Translations under genes and position numbers: made by a program
In this document: one piece after another, positions 53,322 to 61,939 of the stretch
Layout of the letters: every line of letters starts with the position of its first letter
Numbering within the stretch: position 1 is the first letter of the stretch
DNA from: Fundicoccus ignavus
GTDB lineage: Bacteria; Bacillota; Bacilli; Lactobacillales; Aerococcaceae
Assembly: GCF_009659375.1 (NCBI RefSeq)
Contig: NZ_WJQT01000014.1
Span: 1 to 64,000, forward strand
DNA length: 64,000 nucleotides
Direction: 5' to 3'
The notes under the pieces: model-generated
Told to the model about the DNA's origin: nothing
The model's database searches: none
The model's input: only the letters and a program-made list of their open reading frames with translations

Positions 53322-54062
53322 TTAATCATTTGACAAAGCTTCTAGCAACTCGCGTTTATATGCTAAAAATTCAGGTTGATAAATCACTTCTGAAAATTTT
53401 TCCTTTGACAGTTTAACATCCAGTTTTTTGACAATTTTTCCTGGCTGTCCTTTAATGACATAAATCGTATCACATAGTATTAAAGCTTCTTCAACATCAT
53501 GAGTAATTAGTAAAGTTGACCAGTTCATTTTTTGTCTAACTTCCATAAACCATTCATGCATATTCCGCCTTGTGATGGCATCCAATGCACCAAAAGCTTC
53601 ATCTAATAGCAACCATTGACGGTCAAAGTTAATCGTTCTTAAAAAAGCAATCCTTTGACGCATGCCTCCACTAAGTGCGTTCGGATAATAATTGGCCCAT
53701 TTATCTAAGCCAAATTCTTCTAATAATTCTTCAGATTTAACCCTTGCTGCTTTAGATGAAACACCTTTAATAATTAAAGGTAACATAATATTTTCAACAA
53801 CCGTTTTGTGCTGGAAAAGCATATCTTTTTGCAACATATAACTGATTTTACCTTTAATATCTTTAGAATCATTAATTGTAATATGTCCTGATTGAATGAC
53901 TAAATTGCTTGCGATTAGATTAAATAGTGTGGTTTTACCAACGCCACTTGTTCCTAGAATCCCAACAGTTTGTTGAGGTGCAACTGTCATGTTTATATCT
54001 TGCAAAACATCATGTTCTTCAAACTGGTAACTTATATCTTCAATCTTTAGCACACTACTCAC
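53322..54062 (-). CDS. ABC transporter ATPase, thiamine precursor (ThiZ type)
   Basis: This 246-aa ATPase belongs to the nitrate/taurine/HMP subfamily: Walker A LGTSGVGKTT, signature LSGGMRQRIAFLRT, Walker B WLLLDEAFGALD, H-loop LITHD. It ends the TPP-riboswitch operon and overlaps the binding-protein gene by 8 nt. Function by context: energises uptake of a thiamine pyrimidine precursor. Confidence 0.88.
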   Translation of the reverse strand: MSSVLKIEDISYQFEEHDVLQDINMTVAPQQTVGILGTSGVGKTTLFNLIASNLVIQSGHITINDSKDIKGKISYMLQKDMLFQHKTVVENIMLPLIIKGVSSKAARVKSEELLEEFGLDKWANYYPNALSGGMRQRIAFLRTINFDRQWLLLDEAFGALDAITRRNMHEWFMEVRQKMNWSTLLITHDVEEALILCDTIYVIKGQPGKIVKKLDVKLSKEKFSEVIYQPEFLAYKRELLEALSND

Positions 54063-55056
54063 CTAAAAACTCATTTGTAAAATAGTTTCCTTCTGTTAAA
54101 TCAACCTCGATTAATTCATTTGTATACAACCATTCATAAAATTTATTCCAACGTTCCTCATCAATATAGCCCCATGCCTCACTATCCTCTGCATATTTAG
54201 TACTTATCCATTCTTGAGATGCTAATACCATATCTTTTTGACTCTCTAATTCAGGTGCATGAGCTATCAAAATTTCTGCAGCTTTCTCTGGATGTTCAAT
54301 CGCATATTGGTAGCCTTTTTTTATCGCCTGAATAACGGCTGATGCTTCTTCTGGGTTCTCAGCTAAATAATCATTATTTGCAATAATAATTGGTGAATAA
54401 AAATCCAATTCTTCTGCATAGTCAGCAAAGTTAAAGTAATTCGTAGGAACGTCTTGATATTCAGCCATAATGCCATCCCAAGCATAATATATCCAAGCAG
54501 AGTCAAACATATCATTCGCTAAGCCAATTACTGAATTGTCAGCTTGATTCGGAACTAATGCTACTTCATCAAATTTTCCGCCTTCTAATTCAATTAAATA
54601 CTGAACCATCGCCAACTCAATCGGATCATTCCAAGTCCCGTATCGATAACCTTCCATGTCAAGTGGACTTTCAATAGCCGCAGATTCATTAGAGATAATT
54701 CCAGACGTATTATGTTCTAGTATTGCTGCTACTGCTGTAACTGGTAAACCTCCAGCAAAACGAGATGCAATAGAATCTTGGAAACTAATACCAAATTGTG
54801 CTTGACCTAATCCTACTAATTCAGTTGTGCTACCTTCTGGTGGGCGTCGAATTGTTACATCAACACCAGCATCTGTAAAGTAACCTTTCTCATAGGCTAC
54901 ATATAAACCAGTATGATTTGTATTGGGTACCCAGTCTAAAATTAAATCAATTTCATTTGTCTCTGCTGATATTGATTTAACAGATCCCAGTAACACAAAC
55001 AAAGTAAAAGTGAATGTAAACAGTAAAGATATTTTTTTCAATATATTTTTTTTCAT
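54055..55056 (-). CDS. NMT1/THI5-like substrate-binding protein (ThiY type)
   Basis: This 333-aa exported protein binds a pyrimidine precursor such as formylaminopyrimidine or HMP. Signal peptide about 1-31, then DWVPNTNHTGLYVAYEKGYF, GLGQAQFGISFQDSIASRFA and TNYFNFADY, all typical of the THI5 family. The lipobox position reads LLGS, not LLGC, and there is no Cys in the protein. It overlaps the permease gene by 4 nt. Confidence 0.9.
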   Translation of the reverse strand: MKKNILKKISLLFTFTFTLFVLLGSVKSISAETNEIDLILDWVPNTNHTGLYVAYEKGYFTDAGVDVTIRRPPEGSTTELVGLGQAQFGISFQDSIASRFAGGLPVTAVAAILEHNTSGIISNESAAIESPLDMEGYRYGTWNDPIELAMVQYLIELEGGKFDEVALVPNQADNSVIGLANDMFDSAWIYYAWDGIMAEYQDVPTNYFNFADYAEELDFYSPIIIANNDYLAENPEEASAVIQAIKKGYQYAIEHPEKAAEILIAHAPELESQKDMVLASQEWISTKYAEDSEAWGYIDEERWNKFYEWLYTNELIEVDLTEGNYFTNEFLGE

Positions 55057-55847
55057 TTAAAAAGCTCCTTCATAACGTTATTCTTTTGATCTTGATAAAG
55101 CCAAGGGATTAAAATTCTTTCAATTTTTGAGACGAGCCACATGAAAATCAAACTAATTAAAGAAATTAAGACAATAACCGCGAACATACGATCATAAGCA
55201 AATGCCTTTTTAGTTTGAATCATATAGACTCCTAGTCCTTCGAATCCTCCTAGCCATTCAGCTACAACAGAACTGACAAAAGCATAAGATACACTAACAC
55301 GTAGCCCACTGAAGAAAAAGGGCATACTGTTAGGTAGTTTTACATGTACTAAAACTTGCCATCGATTAGCTCCCATTAGCTGTAAAAGACGAACAGCATC
55401 TTGATCACTATTAGCAAAGCCGTTAAGGATGCTAATGATAATTGGAAATAATGTGGTCAAAACAACTAAAACAATTTTGGGTGTCATATCATAACCCAAT
55501 AACAGAACCAAAACAGGTGCAATTGCAACTGTTGGAATTGTTTGAGTGATAATTAATAACGGATACAATGCACGATATAACCATGTGGCTAAATCCATTA
55601 AAATGGCCAATATAAACGCTAGAACAATACCTATACCTAAACCAATAAAAGCTTGTAACAAAGTCACTTGACTATTGACCCATAAATTTGCTTTGTCTGT
55701 CCATAAAGCACTCACAATTTCACTTGGAGTCGGAATGATAAACTTTGGAAGCCAAGCCATGTATCCTGCAACTTCCCATAAAGCAATTAAGAAAATCCCT
55801 AAAATCAATGATGCATATTTATTGGCGATGTTTGTCAACTTTTTCAT
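55053..55847 (-). CDS. ABC transporter permease, thiamine precursor (ThiX type)
   Basis: This 264-aa permease has about six transmembrane segments and the BPD-transport motif in LLQLMGANRWQVLVHVKLP (EAA-like loop, about residues 155-173). It matches the SsuC/TauC/ThiX class. It overlaps the end of the upstream gene by 29 nt, which may lower or couple its translation. Confidence 0.88.
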   Translation of the reverse strand: MKKLTNIANKYASLILGIFLIALWEVAGYMAWLPKFIIPTPSEIVSALWTDKANLWVNSQVTLLQAFIGLGIGIVLAFILAILMDLATWLYRALYPLLIITQTIPTVAIAPVLVLLLGYDMTPKIVLVVLTTLFPIIISILNGFANSDQDAVRLLQLMGANRWQVLVHVKLPNSMPFFFSGLRVSVSYAFVSSVVAEWLGGFEGLGVYMIQTKKAFAYDRMFAVIVLISLISLIFMWLVSKIERILIPWLYQDQKNNVMKELFK

Positions 55848-56115
55848 TTATACCTAACACTTGCCCTTCTGAGTTGTAACTGATTTTAATATTAGAAAAT
55901 ATTCTATTATGTTCTGCACCAGCAACCTCTAGAGCTCCTTTGAGCAAATTCATTAAATCATCAAATTCACCTTCAACTGTTGTTTCAAATGCACTCACTT
56001 CTACTTTTTCGGCATTTGCCTTTAAATAAGCAATCACTTTATCCACTGTTCTTAAAATGGTTGCTTGGTCTGTCTGCTGCGGCAAAATTTGAACAGCAAA
56101 ACTACAATTTGACAT
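55819..56115 (-). CDS. thiamine-binding (MTH1187/YkoF-like, DUF77) protein
   Basis: This 98-aa protein fits the short DUF77 family: FAVQILPQQTDQATILRTVDKVIAYLK, a central ETTVEGEFDDLMNLLKGALE and HNRIFSNIKISYN. Relatives bind thiamine or HMP in the cytosol. As first gene after a TPP riboswitch (56201-56283) it may deliver the imported precursor. SD AGGGAGG lies 9 nt before the ATG. Confidence 0.85.
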   Translation of the reverse strand: MSNCSFAVQILPQQTDQATILRTVDKVIAYLKANAEKVEVSAFETTVEGEFDDLMNLLKGALEVAGAEHNRIFSNIKISYNSEGQVLGINEKVDKHRQ

Positions 56116-56200
56116 AAAAAAATAACCTCCCTATTCTTTTCACACAAATGCGCAAACATAGAAATAGACAAGTTTATTCAAAGAATCATATTAAATAAAC

Positions 56201-56283
56201 CACATCCCTACGTAAGTTTTAACTTAATCAGGTTATAAGAGTTCGGGAAATCCCATCTCAGCATAATGCACCCCTTGTGTGTT
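56201..56283 (-). promoter_or_regulatory. TPP (thi-box) riboswitch
   Basis: On the minus strand: ACACAAGGGGTGC, GCTGAGATGGGA, a GAACTC stretch, then ATAACCTGATTAAG and ACTTACGTAGGGATGTG. GGGGTGC, GCTGAGA, ACCTGAT and CGTAGGGA are the conserved thi-box elements in order. It precedes the four-gene thiamine-precursor operon by 86 nt. No strong terminator follows, so control is probably at translation. Confidence 0.93.
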
Positions 56284-56330
56284 AAAAATATCATACCATA
56301 CACAAATCCCTAAAACAAGGCATACAAAAA

Positions 56331-56372
56331 ACCAGCATACTTCGAACTTTGTGAAATCCGATTATACTGGTT
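56331..56372 (-). terminator. terminator of agaS
   Basis: Stem AACCAGTAT/ATGCTGGTT-type with interruptions, T6 on the minus strand. Confidence 0.7.
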
Positions 56373-56385
56373 GTGAAGATGCATT

Positions 56386-57549
56386 CTATAAAGGATAGAT
56401 TGTAACTCCTTTAACAACACGATTGACTGTTCCACTAGGAGAAGGAGTATCTGGTTTGTTTCCTACTTTTATCGACGATAACAAAGCCAATGTCTGTCCA
56501 AAGAGAATATATGGAAAGATTAAATAAGCATCAGGTAATGTTCGATATATTTCATCGAAACCAAACGAATCAATATTAGCAGTTGAAAATTCTCCAATTT
56601 GAATAGGTAAAACTTTTGCTGCAATTTGATCCTGACTCATCTCAATCACAATATCTTCATCATACTTTCGTGTGTAAGCGTCATTTGACAAGAATACAAA
56701 TACTAATGTTTTGTCATTAATAAATGATTTTGGACCGTGTCTAAAACCTAAAGACGAATCGAATACTGTCGTAATCTTTCCTGCTGTTAGTTCTAAAATT
56801 TTCAACTGAGCTTCTTGAGCTAATCCTTTAAATCCACCTGATCCTAAATACACAACGCGATTATAATCCAAATTAACAATCGATTGAATTACTCCTTCAC
56901 GTTCTATCACAGACTTGCCCATTTCGACAATAGCTGAAACATAGTTCTCTTTTAATAGCCTATCAACTGAGTCAAACGTTAACAAAGCTGTTAACGACAT
57001 ACATGTAAAACTCCCAGTCATCGCAAACCCTTGATCATTTGACAAATCGGGCTGTAAAAGAACTAAGTTCTTGTCATCACCTTGCGCAGCTAAGGCTAAT
57101 TGACCATCAGCAGCACACGTAATCGTCAATTGGTAAAAATCTTTTACAATTTTTTTTGATAATTCTACTGCCGCGATACTTTCGGGCGAGTTTCCACTGC
57201 GAGCAAAAGAAACTAACAAAGTTGGAGTATCTGCTTTTAAATAGACCATGGGGTTTGACACAATGTCAGTTGTCGCATAAGTATGGAAAGTAAAGTGTGA
57301 ATCCAACGTAATTTGGTTCAAGTAAGCTTCAATTGACTCTCCTACGTAGGCAGAGGTTCCGGCACCTGTAAAAATAACTTTGACATTCGAATGTTTCTCT
57401 AAAATACCGGATAGATAATCATTAATTTCATTTTCTTTTTTAAGATAATTTTCTAAAGTTTCTTGCCACAAACGAGGTTGTTGCTTTATTTCACGTGTCG
57501 TTATACTTGCACCTAATTCTGACAAACGTTCTTCTGTAAATTCAAACAT
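56386..57549 (-). CDS. agaS: galactosamine-6-phosphate deaminase/isomerase (AgaS, SIS domains)
   Basis: This 387-aa protein has two SIS domains: GAGTSAYVGES and SFARSGNSPES (about 60-120) and LGFRHGPKSF (about 265). It converts GalN-6-P to tagatose-6-P and ammonia, or relates closely to that activity. It follows lacD on the same strand with 42 nt between. Missing nearby are the PTS, the GalNAc-6-P deacetylase and tagatose-6-P kinase; nagA 19 kb away might deacetylate. Confidence 0.88.
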   Translation of the reverse strand: MFEFTEERLSELGASITTREIKQQPRLWQETLENYLKKENEINDYLSGILEKHSNVKVIFTGAGTSAYVGESIEAYLNQITLDSHFTFHTYATTDIVSNPMVYLKADTPTLLVSFARSGNSPESIAAVELSKKIVKDFYQLTITCAADGQLALAAQGDDKNLVLLQPDLSNDQGFAMTGSFTCMSLTALLTFDSVDRLLKENYVSAIVEMGKSVIEREGVIQSIVNLDYNRVVYLGSGGFKGLAQEAQLKILELTAGKITTVFDSSLGFRHGPKSFINDKTLVFVFLSNDAYTRKYDEDIVIEMSQDQIAAKVLPIQIGEFSTANIDSFGFDEIYRTLPDAYLIFPYILFGQTLALLSSIKVGNKPDTPSPSGTVNRVVKGVTIYPL

Positions 57550-57591
57550 TATTATTAACCTCCCATTTTTAATTCCGTATTACGTTTAATC

Positions 57592-58581
57592 TTAAACTTT
57601 AATCTTATCAGTCCAAGCTTTTGATGTTTCAGCAATCACCTTATTCAAAGCTTCAATGTTCTTTCTACCTTGCGTTTTCAACCAGTTTTCTGCTGCAACT
57701 GATCCGCCTTCAACATACTCTTCAACAGCATCTTTCCAAGTTGCCCGTCCGCATAATACACCATTGAAATTAGCACCTGCATTCGCGGCAAAACGTAACG
57801 TTTCTTGGAACAATTCTGATGAAACTCCTGCACTCAAATAAATGTAAGGTAAGTCAGTTGAAGCTTCTTGTTCTTTAAACCAAGCTTTCGCTTCTGTCTG
57901 AGTATATAAAGTTTCTTTGTCAGTAAACCCTTCAACATATTGCATATTAACGGGGACTTCAACTTTCAAAACATCTACATTATACTTTTTATCTGAAAAT
58001 TCTTTCATAGCTCCTATTACTTTTGCAGGTTTAACTTTCGCAAATTCCAAGCTTTTATCCTCAACGATATCTTTGTCATAAGTTAATATTTCTAAGAAGA
58101 ATGGCATATCTTCCGCTAAACATTCTGAACCAATTCTTTCAGTAAAAGCCTGTTTCAAATCGTTAATCTCTTCTGATTCATCTACATCATAGTAAAGTAA
58201 AAATTTAATCGCATCCGCACCAGCATCTTTTAGACGTTTAACAGACCAGTTAGGAAGTAAATCTGGTAACCTTCCTACTTCGGAAGCATCATAACCCGTT
58301 TCTTCATACGCCAACAATAAACCAGCACTTGGATCTTTAAACTGAATAGCCGGTAAGCCATATTCTGGATCGAGTAAAATAGAAGATGAAAATGGTGTTA
58401 AAGCTTCTGATATATTAATTTTGAATTCTTCTACCGCTGATTGAATATCAACGTTTATAGATCCACCAGCAATCATTTTTTTCAAAGACCCTCTTTGATC
58501 AATTGCCAATGCAGAAATGACGTGTTGAGGATCTGATACTTTTTGTAGTCTACCATATTTAGCTTGAGAAATAGTTTTCAT
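57592..58581 (-). CDS. lacD: tagatose-1,6-bisphosphate aldolase
   Basis: This 329-aa class I aldolase splits tagatose-1,6-bisphosphate into DHAP and glyceraldehyde-3-P. It starts [14 protein letters not shown] (about 24-37), has [19 protein letters not shown] (Schiff-base region), KVEVPVN and YLSAGVSSE, all typical of LacD. It pairs with agaS to feed galactosamine into glycolysis. Its promoter faces the DeoR gene. Confidence 0.93.
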   Translation of the reverse strand: MKTISQAKYGRLQKVSDPQHVISALAIDQRGSLKKMIAGGSINVDIQSAVEEFKINISEALTPFSSSILLDPEYGLPAIQFKDPSAGLLLAYEETGYDASEVGRLPDLLPNWSVKRLKDAGADAIKFLLYYDVDESEEINDLKQAFTERIGSECLAEDMPFFLEILTYDKDIVEDKSLEFAKVKPAKVIGAMKEFSDKKYNVDVLKVEVPVNMQYVEGFTDKETLYTQTEAKAWFKEQEASTDLPYIYLSAGVSSELFQETLRFAANAGANFNGVLCGRATWKDAVEEYVEGGSVAAENWLKTQGRKNIEALNKVIAETSKAWTDKIKV

Positions 58582-58612
58582 TTTTAACGCTCCTTCGGTA
58601 TGAAAAGTTATG

Positions 58613-58675
58613 TTTTGTTCATTAATGTTTACTTATGTTCATTTTAATAATGAAAGTAATTCTAGAAAAAGTCAA
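58613..58675 (-). promoter_or_regulatory. lacD-agaS promoter with repeated TGTTC sites
   Basis: TTGACT (58675-58670), 17-nt spacer, CATTAT (58652-58647). TTTTGTTC (58613-58620) and ATGTTCATTTT (58634-58644) lie around the start point; GAACAAAA (58744-58751) is the inverse copy near the regulator gene. These are candidate DeoR-family operators. Confidence 0.5.
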
Positions 58676-58691
58676 CGGTAAACTGATACTA

Positions 58692-58720
58692 TTGACTATT
58701 GGATAGCGCTAATTTATGAT
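58692..58720 (+). promoter_or_regulatory. promoter of the DeoR regulator
   Basis: TTGACT (58692-58697), 17-nt spacer, TATGAT (58715-58720). Confidence 0.65.
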
Positions 58721-58772
58721 ATTAACATTGAGAAATTAAATTCGAACAAAATATAACATTAGGAGATGACTT

Positions 58773-59534
58773 ATGCTGAAGGAGGAGCGTCAACAAAAAA
58801 TTCTTGAATTATTAGAGCAACGAAAAATCATTCGCATAACTGATGTTACAATCTTGCTAAATGTAACTGATATGACGATTCGTCGAGATTTAAAAGAATT
58901 AGAAGATAAAAATTTACTGACAAGAATTCATGGTGGGGCAAAATTAGCTGAAATTAACGAAACGCTCCCTCAAGAATTAAGTCACATTGAAAAACAACAT
59001 CTTAATTTATCTGAAAAACAAGAAATTGCTCAATTAGTTGCAGAAGAAATATTAGACGGAGATGTTGTTTTCATTGGCGCAGGTACAACACTTGAATTAG
59101 TCTACGATTACTTAACCGTCAATACCGCTACCATTTTAACAAATTCAATTTTTGTATTTAATAAATTTCAAATGGATAGCCGCTTTGAGATTATTTTAAT
59201 TGGAGGCAACTATCGTCCGATCACAGGCGCATTTTACGGAAGTATCCCACATACAATTTTAAAGGACATACATGTTGACAAAGCTTTTATAGGTGTCAAC
59301 GCCATTCATTTGAATAGTCTCTATAACGCTAATGCTGACGAAGGTATTATTGAAAGACAAGTGTTTAATAATGCTTTAAAAGCTTATGTAATTGCTGACT
59401 CCAGTAAATTTAATCAAAAAGCTTTTTATCATTTTTATGATTTGACAGAGGCTGATTTACTTATTACTGACAGTAATTTTACAGCTGACCACTATGAATT
59501 ATACAAACAATTCATAGAAATTAAATTACCTTAA
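58773..59534 (+). CDS. DeoR-family regulator (LacR-like)
   Basis: This 253-aa repressor has an N-terminal HTH (KEERQQKILELLEQRKIIRI, then DMTIRRDLKELEDKNLL) and a C-terminal sugar-phosphate sensor with VFIGAGTTLELV, TNSI and a late ADSSKFNQKAF. It diverges from lacD-agaS across 191 bp that carry GTTC/GAAC half-sites, so it most likely controls them in response to tagatose or galactosamine phosphate. Confidence 0.9.
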   Translation: MLKEERQQKILELLEQRKIIRITDVTILLNVTDMTIRRDLKELEDKNLLTRIHGGAKLAEINETLPQELSHIEKQHLNLSEKQEIAQLVAEEILDGDVVFIGAGTTLELVYDYLTVNTATILTNSIFVFNKFQMDSRFEIILIGGNYRPITGAFYGSIPHTILKDIHVDKAFIGVNAIHLNSLYNANADEGIIERQVFNNALKAYVIADSSKFNQKAFYHFYDLTEADLLITDSNFTADHYELYKQFIEIKLP

Positions 59535-59541
59535 CGTTAAA

Positions 59542-59574
59542 AGCACCTAATCCAAAAATAAAGGATTAGGTGCT
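59542..59574. terminator. bidirectional terminator, perfect 12-bp stem
   Basis: AGCACCTAATCC / GGATTAGGTGCT with T-rich right flank. Confidence 0.8.
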
Positions 59575-59583
59575 TATTTTACT

Positions 59584-60933
59584 TTAGTAATTATCTATTG
59601 CATTGTAAAAAGCTTTACGATCTTCTTCAGGCACCATGCTTCCACCTGTTGCCCATGAAATATGATTAGCATTTTTCATTTTATCTTCTAGACCTTTGTC
59701 TTTAATATAAGCTTTGCCTAAAGGGCTACTAAATAAACGAGCTGGACCTGTTACACCTGCTACTGCCGCAGGTTCTAATGGAATTTCAAATTGATCTACA
59801 AGTGCACGTAAAAAAGCAAAGTTATCTTTTTCTGTTACAGTATAACCACCATCAAAGAAATTATGCATTAATTTTGCGACAAAACCAGAAGTTCTTGGCA
59901 CTGCCAAACCATCCATATTTGTCAAACTACCATCAATATTAAAATCATCAATCGAAACTTGATCATATTCTTTTGTCATTAAACCAATCAACATTGAGGG
60001 CATCTGAGTAGGTTCTGCAAAGAAGCAATGCACATTGTCACCATAAACTTGTTTCAAACCAAACGTAATACCGCCTGGGCTCCCGCCAATGCCACATGGT
60101 AAATAGACAAACAAGGGATGATTTTCATCTACAGTAATATTCATTGTTTTTAATTGTTCTTGTAGACGATTTCCCGCTACTGTATAACCCAAGAAAAGAT
60201 CCTCAGAAAATTCATCATCGACAAAGTATGATTGATCATCCTGCAATGATTGGCTACGCCCCATCTCCACTGCTTGTGTAAAGTTTGTTTTATGTTCGAT
60301 AACCGTTACACCACGTGAGCGTAATAAATTTTTCTTCCAAGCTTTTGCTTCAATCGACATATGGACCGTTACTTCAAAGCCAAGTTTCGCTCCCATCACG
60401 CCTACACTGATTCCCAAATTACCTGTTGTTCCGACGACAATTCGATAATTACTAAAAAAATCTTTAAAAGATTGGCTAGCAAATTTAGTATAATCATCAT
60501 CCCAAGTAGTTAATAAACCATGCTCTAATGCTAACTCTTCAGCATGCTTTAATACCTCATAGATTGCTCCGCGAGCTTTTATTGTTCCAGCAATCGGTAA
60601 TTGGTCATCACGTTTTAACCATAGTTGCCCTTCAATTTTAGTATCATAATAAGTTTCTAACATTTCTTTTAAGCCTTCAACATCTGTAATCCCAGATTCA
60701 ATCAAACCCTCTGCAGATTTAGTTTCAGGAAAAGCAAGCATAATAAAAGGAGCAAAGCGAGCTAGCCTTGCCTCAGCATCATTAACATCTGCTTTTGTAA
60801 ATTTAGTTCTTGTTGAAGCAACCTTAAATTCAGGTTTGCTTTGGTTGATTAGTAAAACTGCTTTGCAATCAGCTACCTCTTTCAAATAAGGAACCTCTTG
60901 TAATAATTTATTTATTTTCTCACTGACAATCAT
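59584..60933 (-). CDS. dsdA: D-serine dehydratase
   Basis: This 449-aa PLP enzyme deaminates D-serine to pyruvate and ammonia. It shows the fold-II PLP lysine in GTIKARGAIYEVL (about 117-129), GTTGNLGISVG, LPCGIGGSPGGITFG (phosphate-binding glycine loop) and SWATGGSMVP at the C-terminus. It is full length for DsdA. Its regulator is not adjacent. It may detoxify D-serine, which can interfere with wall synthesis. Confidence 0.94.
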   Translation of the reverse strand: MIVSEKINKLLQEVPYLKEVADCKAVLLINQSKPEFKVASTRTKFTKADVNDAEARLARFAPFIMLAFPETKSAEGLIESGITDVEGLKEMLETYYDTKIEGQLWLKRDDQLPIAGTIKARGAIYEVLKHAEELALEHGLLTTWDDDYTKFASQSFKDFFSNYRIVVGTTGNLGISVGVMGAKLGFEVTVHMSIEAKAWKKNLLRSRGVTVIEHKTNFTQAVEMGRSQSLQDDQSYFVDDEFSEDLFLGYTVAGNRLQEQLKTMNITVDENHPLFVYLPCGIGGSPGGITFGLKQVYGDNVHCFFAEPTQMPSMLIGLMTKEYDQVSIDDFNIDGSLTNMDGLAVPRTSGFVAKLMHNFFDGGYTVTEKDNFAFLRALVDQFEIPLEPAAVAGVTGPARLFSSPLGKAYIKDKGLEDKMKNANHISWATGGSMVPEEDRKAFYNAIDNY

Positions 60934-61032
60934 AATTAAGCCTCCTGTATTTCACTCTATAATTAGTTTAACAAAATACTAACAGAAAAAACACTCTCGT
61001 AAGTGCTTCTCACTAAAATGTAATCAAAGCAA

Positions 61033-61060
61033 AAAAGATGGTCTTTTACAACCATCTTTT
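61033..61060 (-). terminator. terminator of the epimerase gene
   Basis: AAAAGATGGT / ACCATCTTTT, T-rich on the minus strand. Confidence 0.7.
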
Positions 61061-61079
61061 ACATAGATTTTACAGTAGC

Positions 61080-61832
61080 TTAATCAGCATTCTCGTTTTT
61101 CTTCATCAATTCAAATGCGTTATCTTGTGGATTATAACCTATCAATCCTTTTAGTGTTGATATTTCTAAACGTTTGAATGTGTTGTTTGACACTCCGTTT
61201 ACAATCATAGTAGGTTCCCCTATGTCAGCTGTCAAACAGCAATCAATCAAATGATTAAAGTCACGTTCAGTAATAATATCCGCTAAACCAATTAAATCTT
61301 TTTCAGACACTTCATCTTCAGATAAAATATAGTTACCTATTCTAATACCAATTGATTTTACACCTCTTTGGTAAGCAAAGTAATTAGCTAGTGATTCTAT
61401 ATATAGTTTAGAAATTCCATAGTAACCATCTGGTCTTGGTACATCAGTGACTTTAATCTCCTCCCCAGCCGGATAACCATCAACAGTATGTACTGAACTG
61501 GCAAATATGATTCTTTTTATATTCAAAGCGTTCGCTGCATGTTCAAATAAATATTTTGGAATGATAAAATTACTTTCCCATAATTCATCAAAATCCGCAA
61601 AAGCATTCGGATTTGCAGCTAAATGAATAACATAATCAATTTCATTTAACAGTCCAGTCCAAGCTGTCTTTTCTGTTAAGTCTGTTTCGACTTTATGAAT
61701 GTCGCCCTTCAATCTCTCAGGAAATCCATTCAGTGAACGATCAACCAAGATAAGGTTATGATTAGTGGATAAGTGCTTTGTCAACGCTTTACCAATATTT
61801 CCAGCAGCTCCTGTTATTAAAATTCTCGCCAT
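61080..61832 (-). CDS. NAD(P)-dependent sugar epimerase/dehydratase (uronate dehydrogenase-like)
   Basis: This 250-aa extended short-chain dehydrogenase has the Rossmann motif ITGAAGNIGKAL (about 6-17), IHLAANPNAFADF, the Ser in FASSVHTVDG and YYGISK (catalytic Tyr-xxx-Lys, about 141-146). Short length and the LAANPNA motif resemble uronate dehydrogenase, but the substrate is unproven. It is flanked by terminators, hence monocistronic. Confidence 0.85.
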   Translation of the reverse strand: MARILITGAAGNIGKALTKHLSTNHNLILVDRSLNGFPERLKGDIHKVETDLTEKTAWTGLLNEIDYVIHLAANPNAFADFDELWESNFIIPKYLFEHAANALNIKRIIFASSVHTVDGYPAGEEIKVTDVPRPDGYYGISKLYIESLANYFAYQRGVKSIGIRIGNYILSEDEVSEKDLIGLADIITERDFNHLIDCCLTADIGEPTMIVNGVSNNTFKRLEISTLKGLIGYNPQDNAFELMKKNENAD

Positions 61833-61900
61833 ATAAATCCTCCTTTAGCTTTAATCTTAGTTAAAGTATAAAAGTCTCAAATTGCATACACAAACAAAAA

Positions 61901-61929
61901 GCCTTACACATCAATAAGACATGTAAGGC
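61901..61929 (-). terminator. terminator of the second polysaccharide deacetylase
   Basis: GCCTTACA / TGTAAGGC stem followed on the minus strand by T5. Confidence 0.7.
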
Positions 61930-61939
61930 AAAGTGATCA

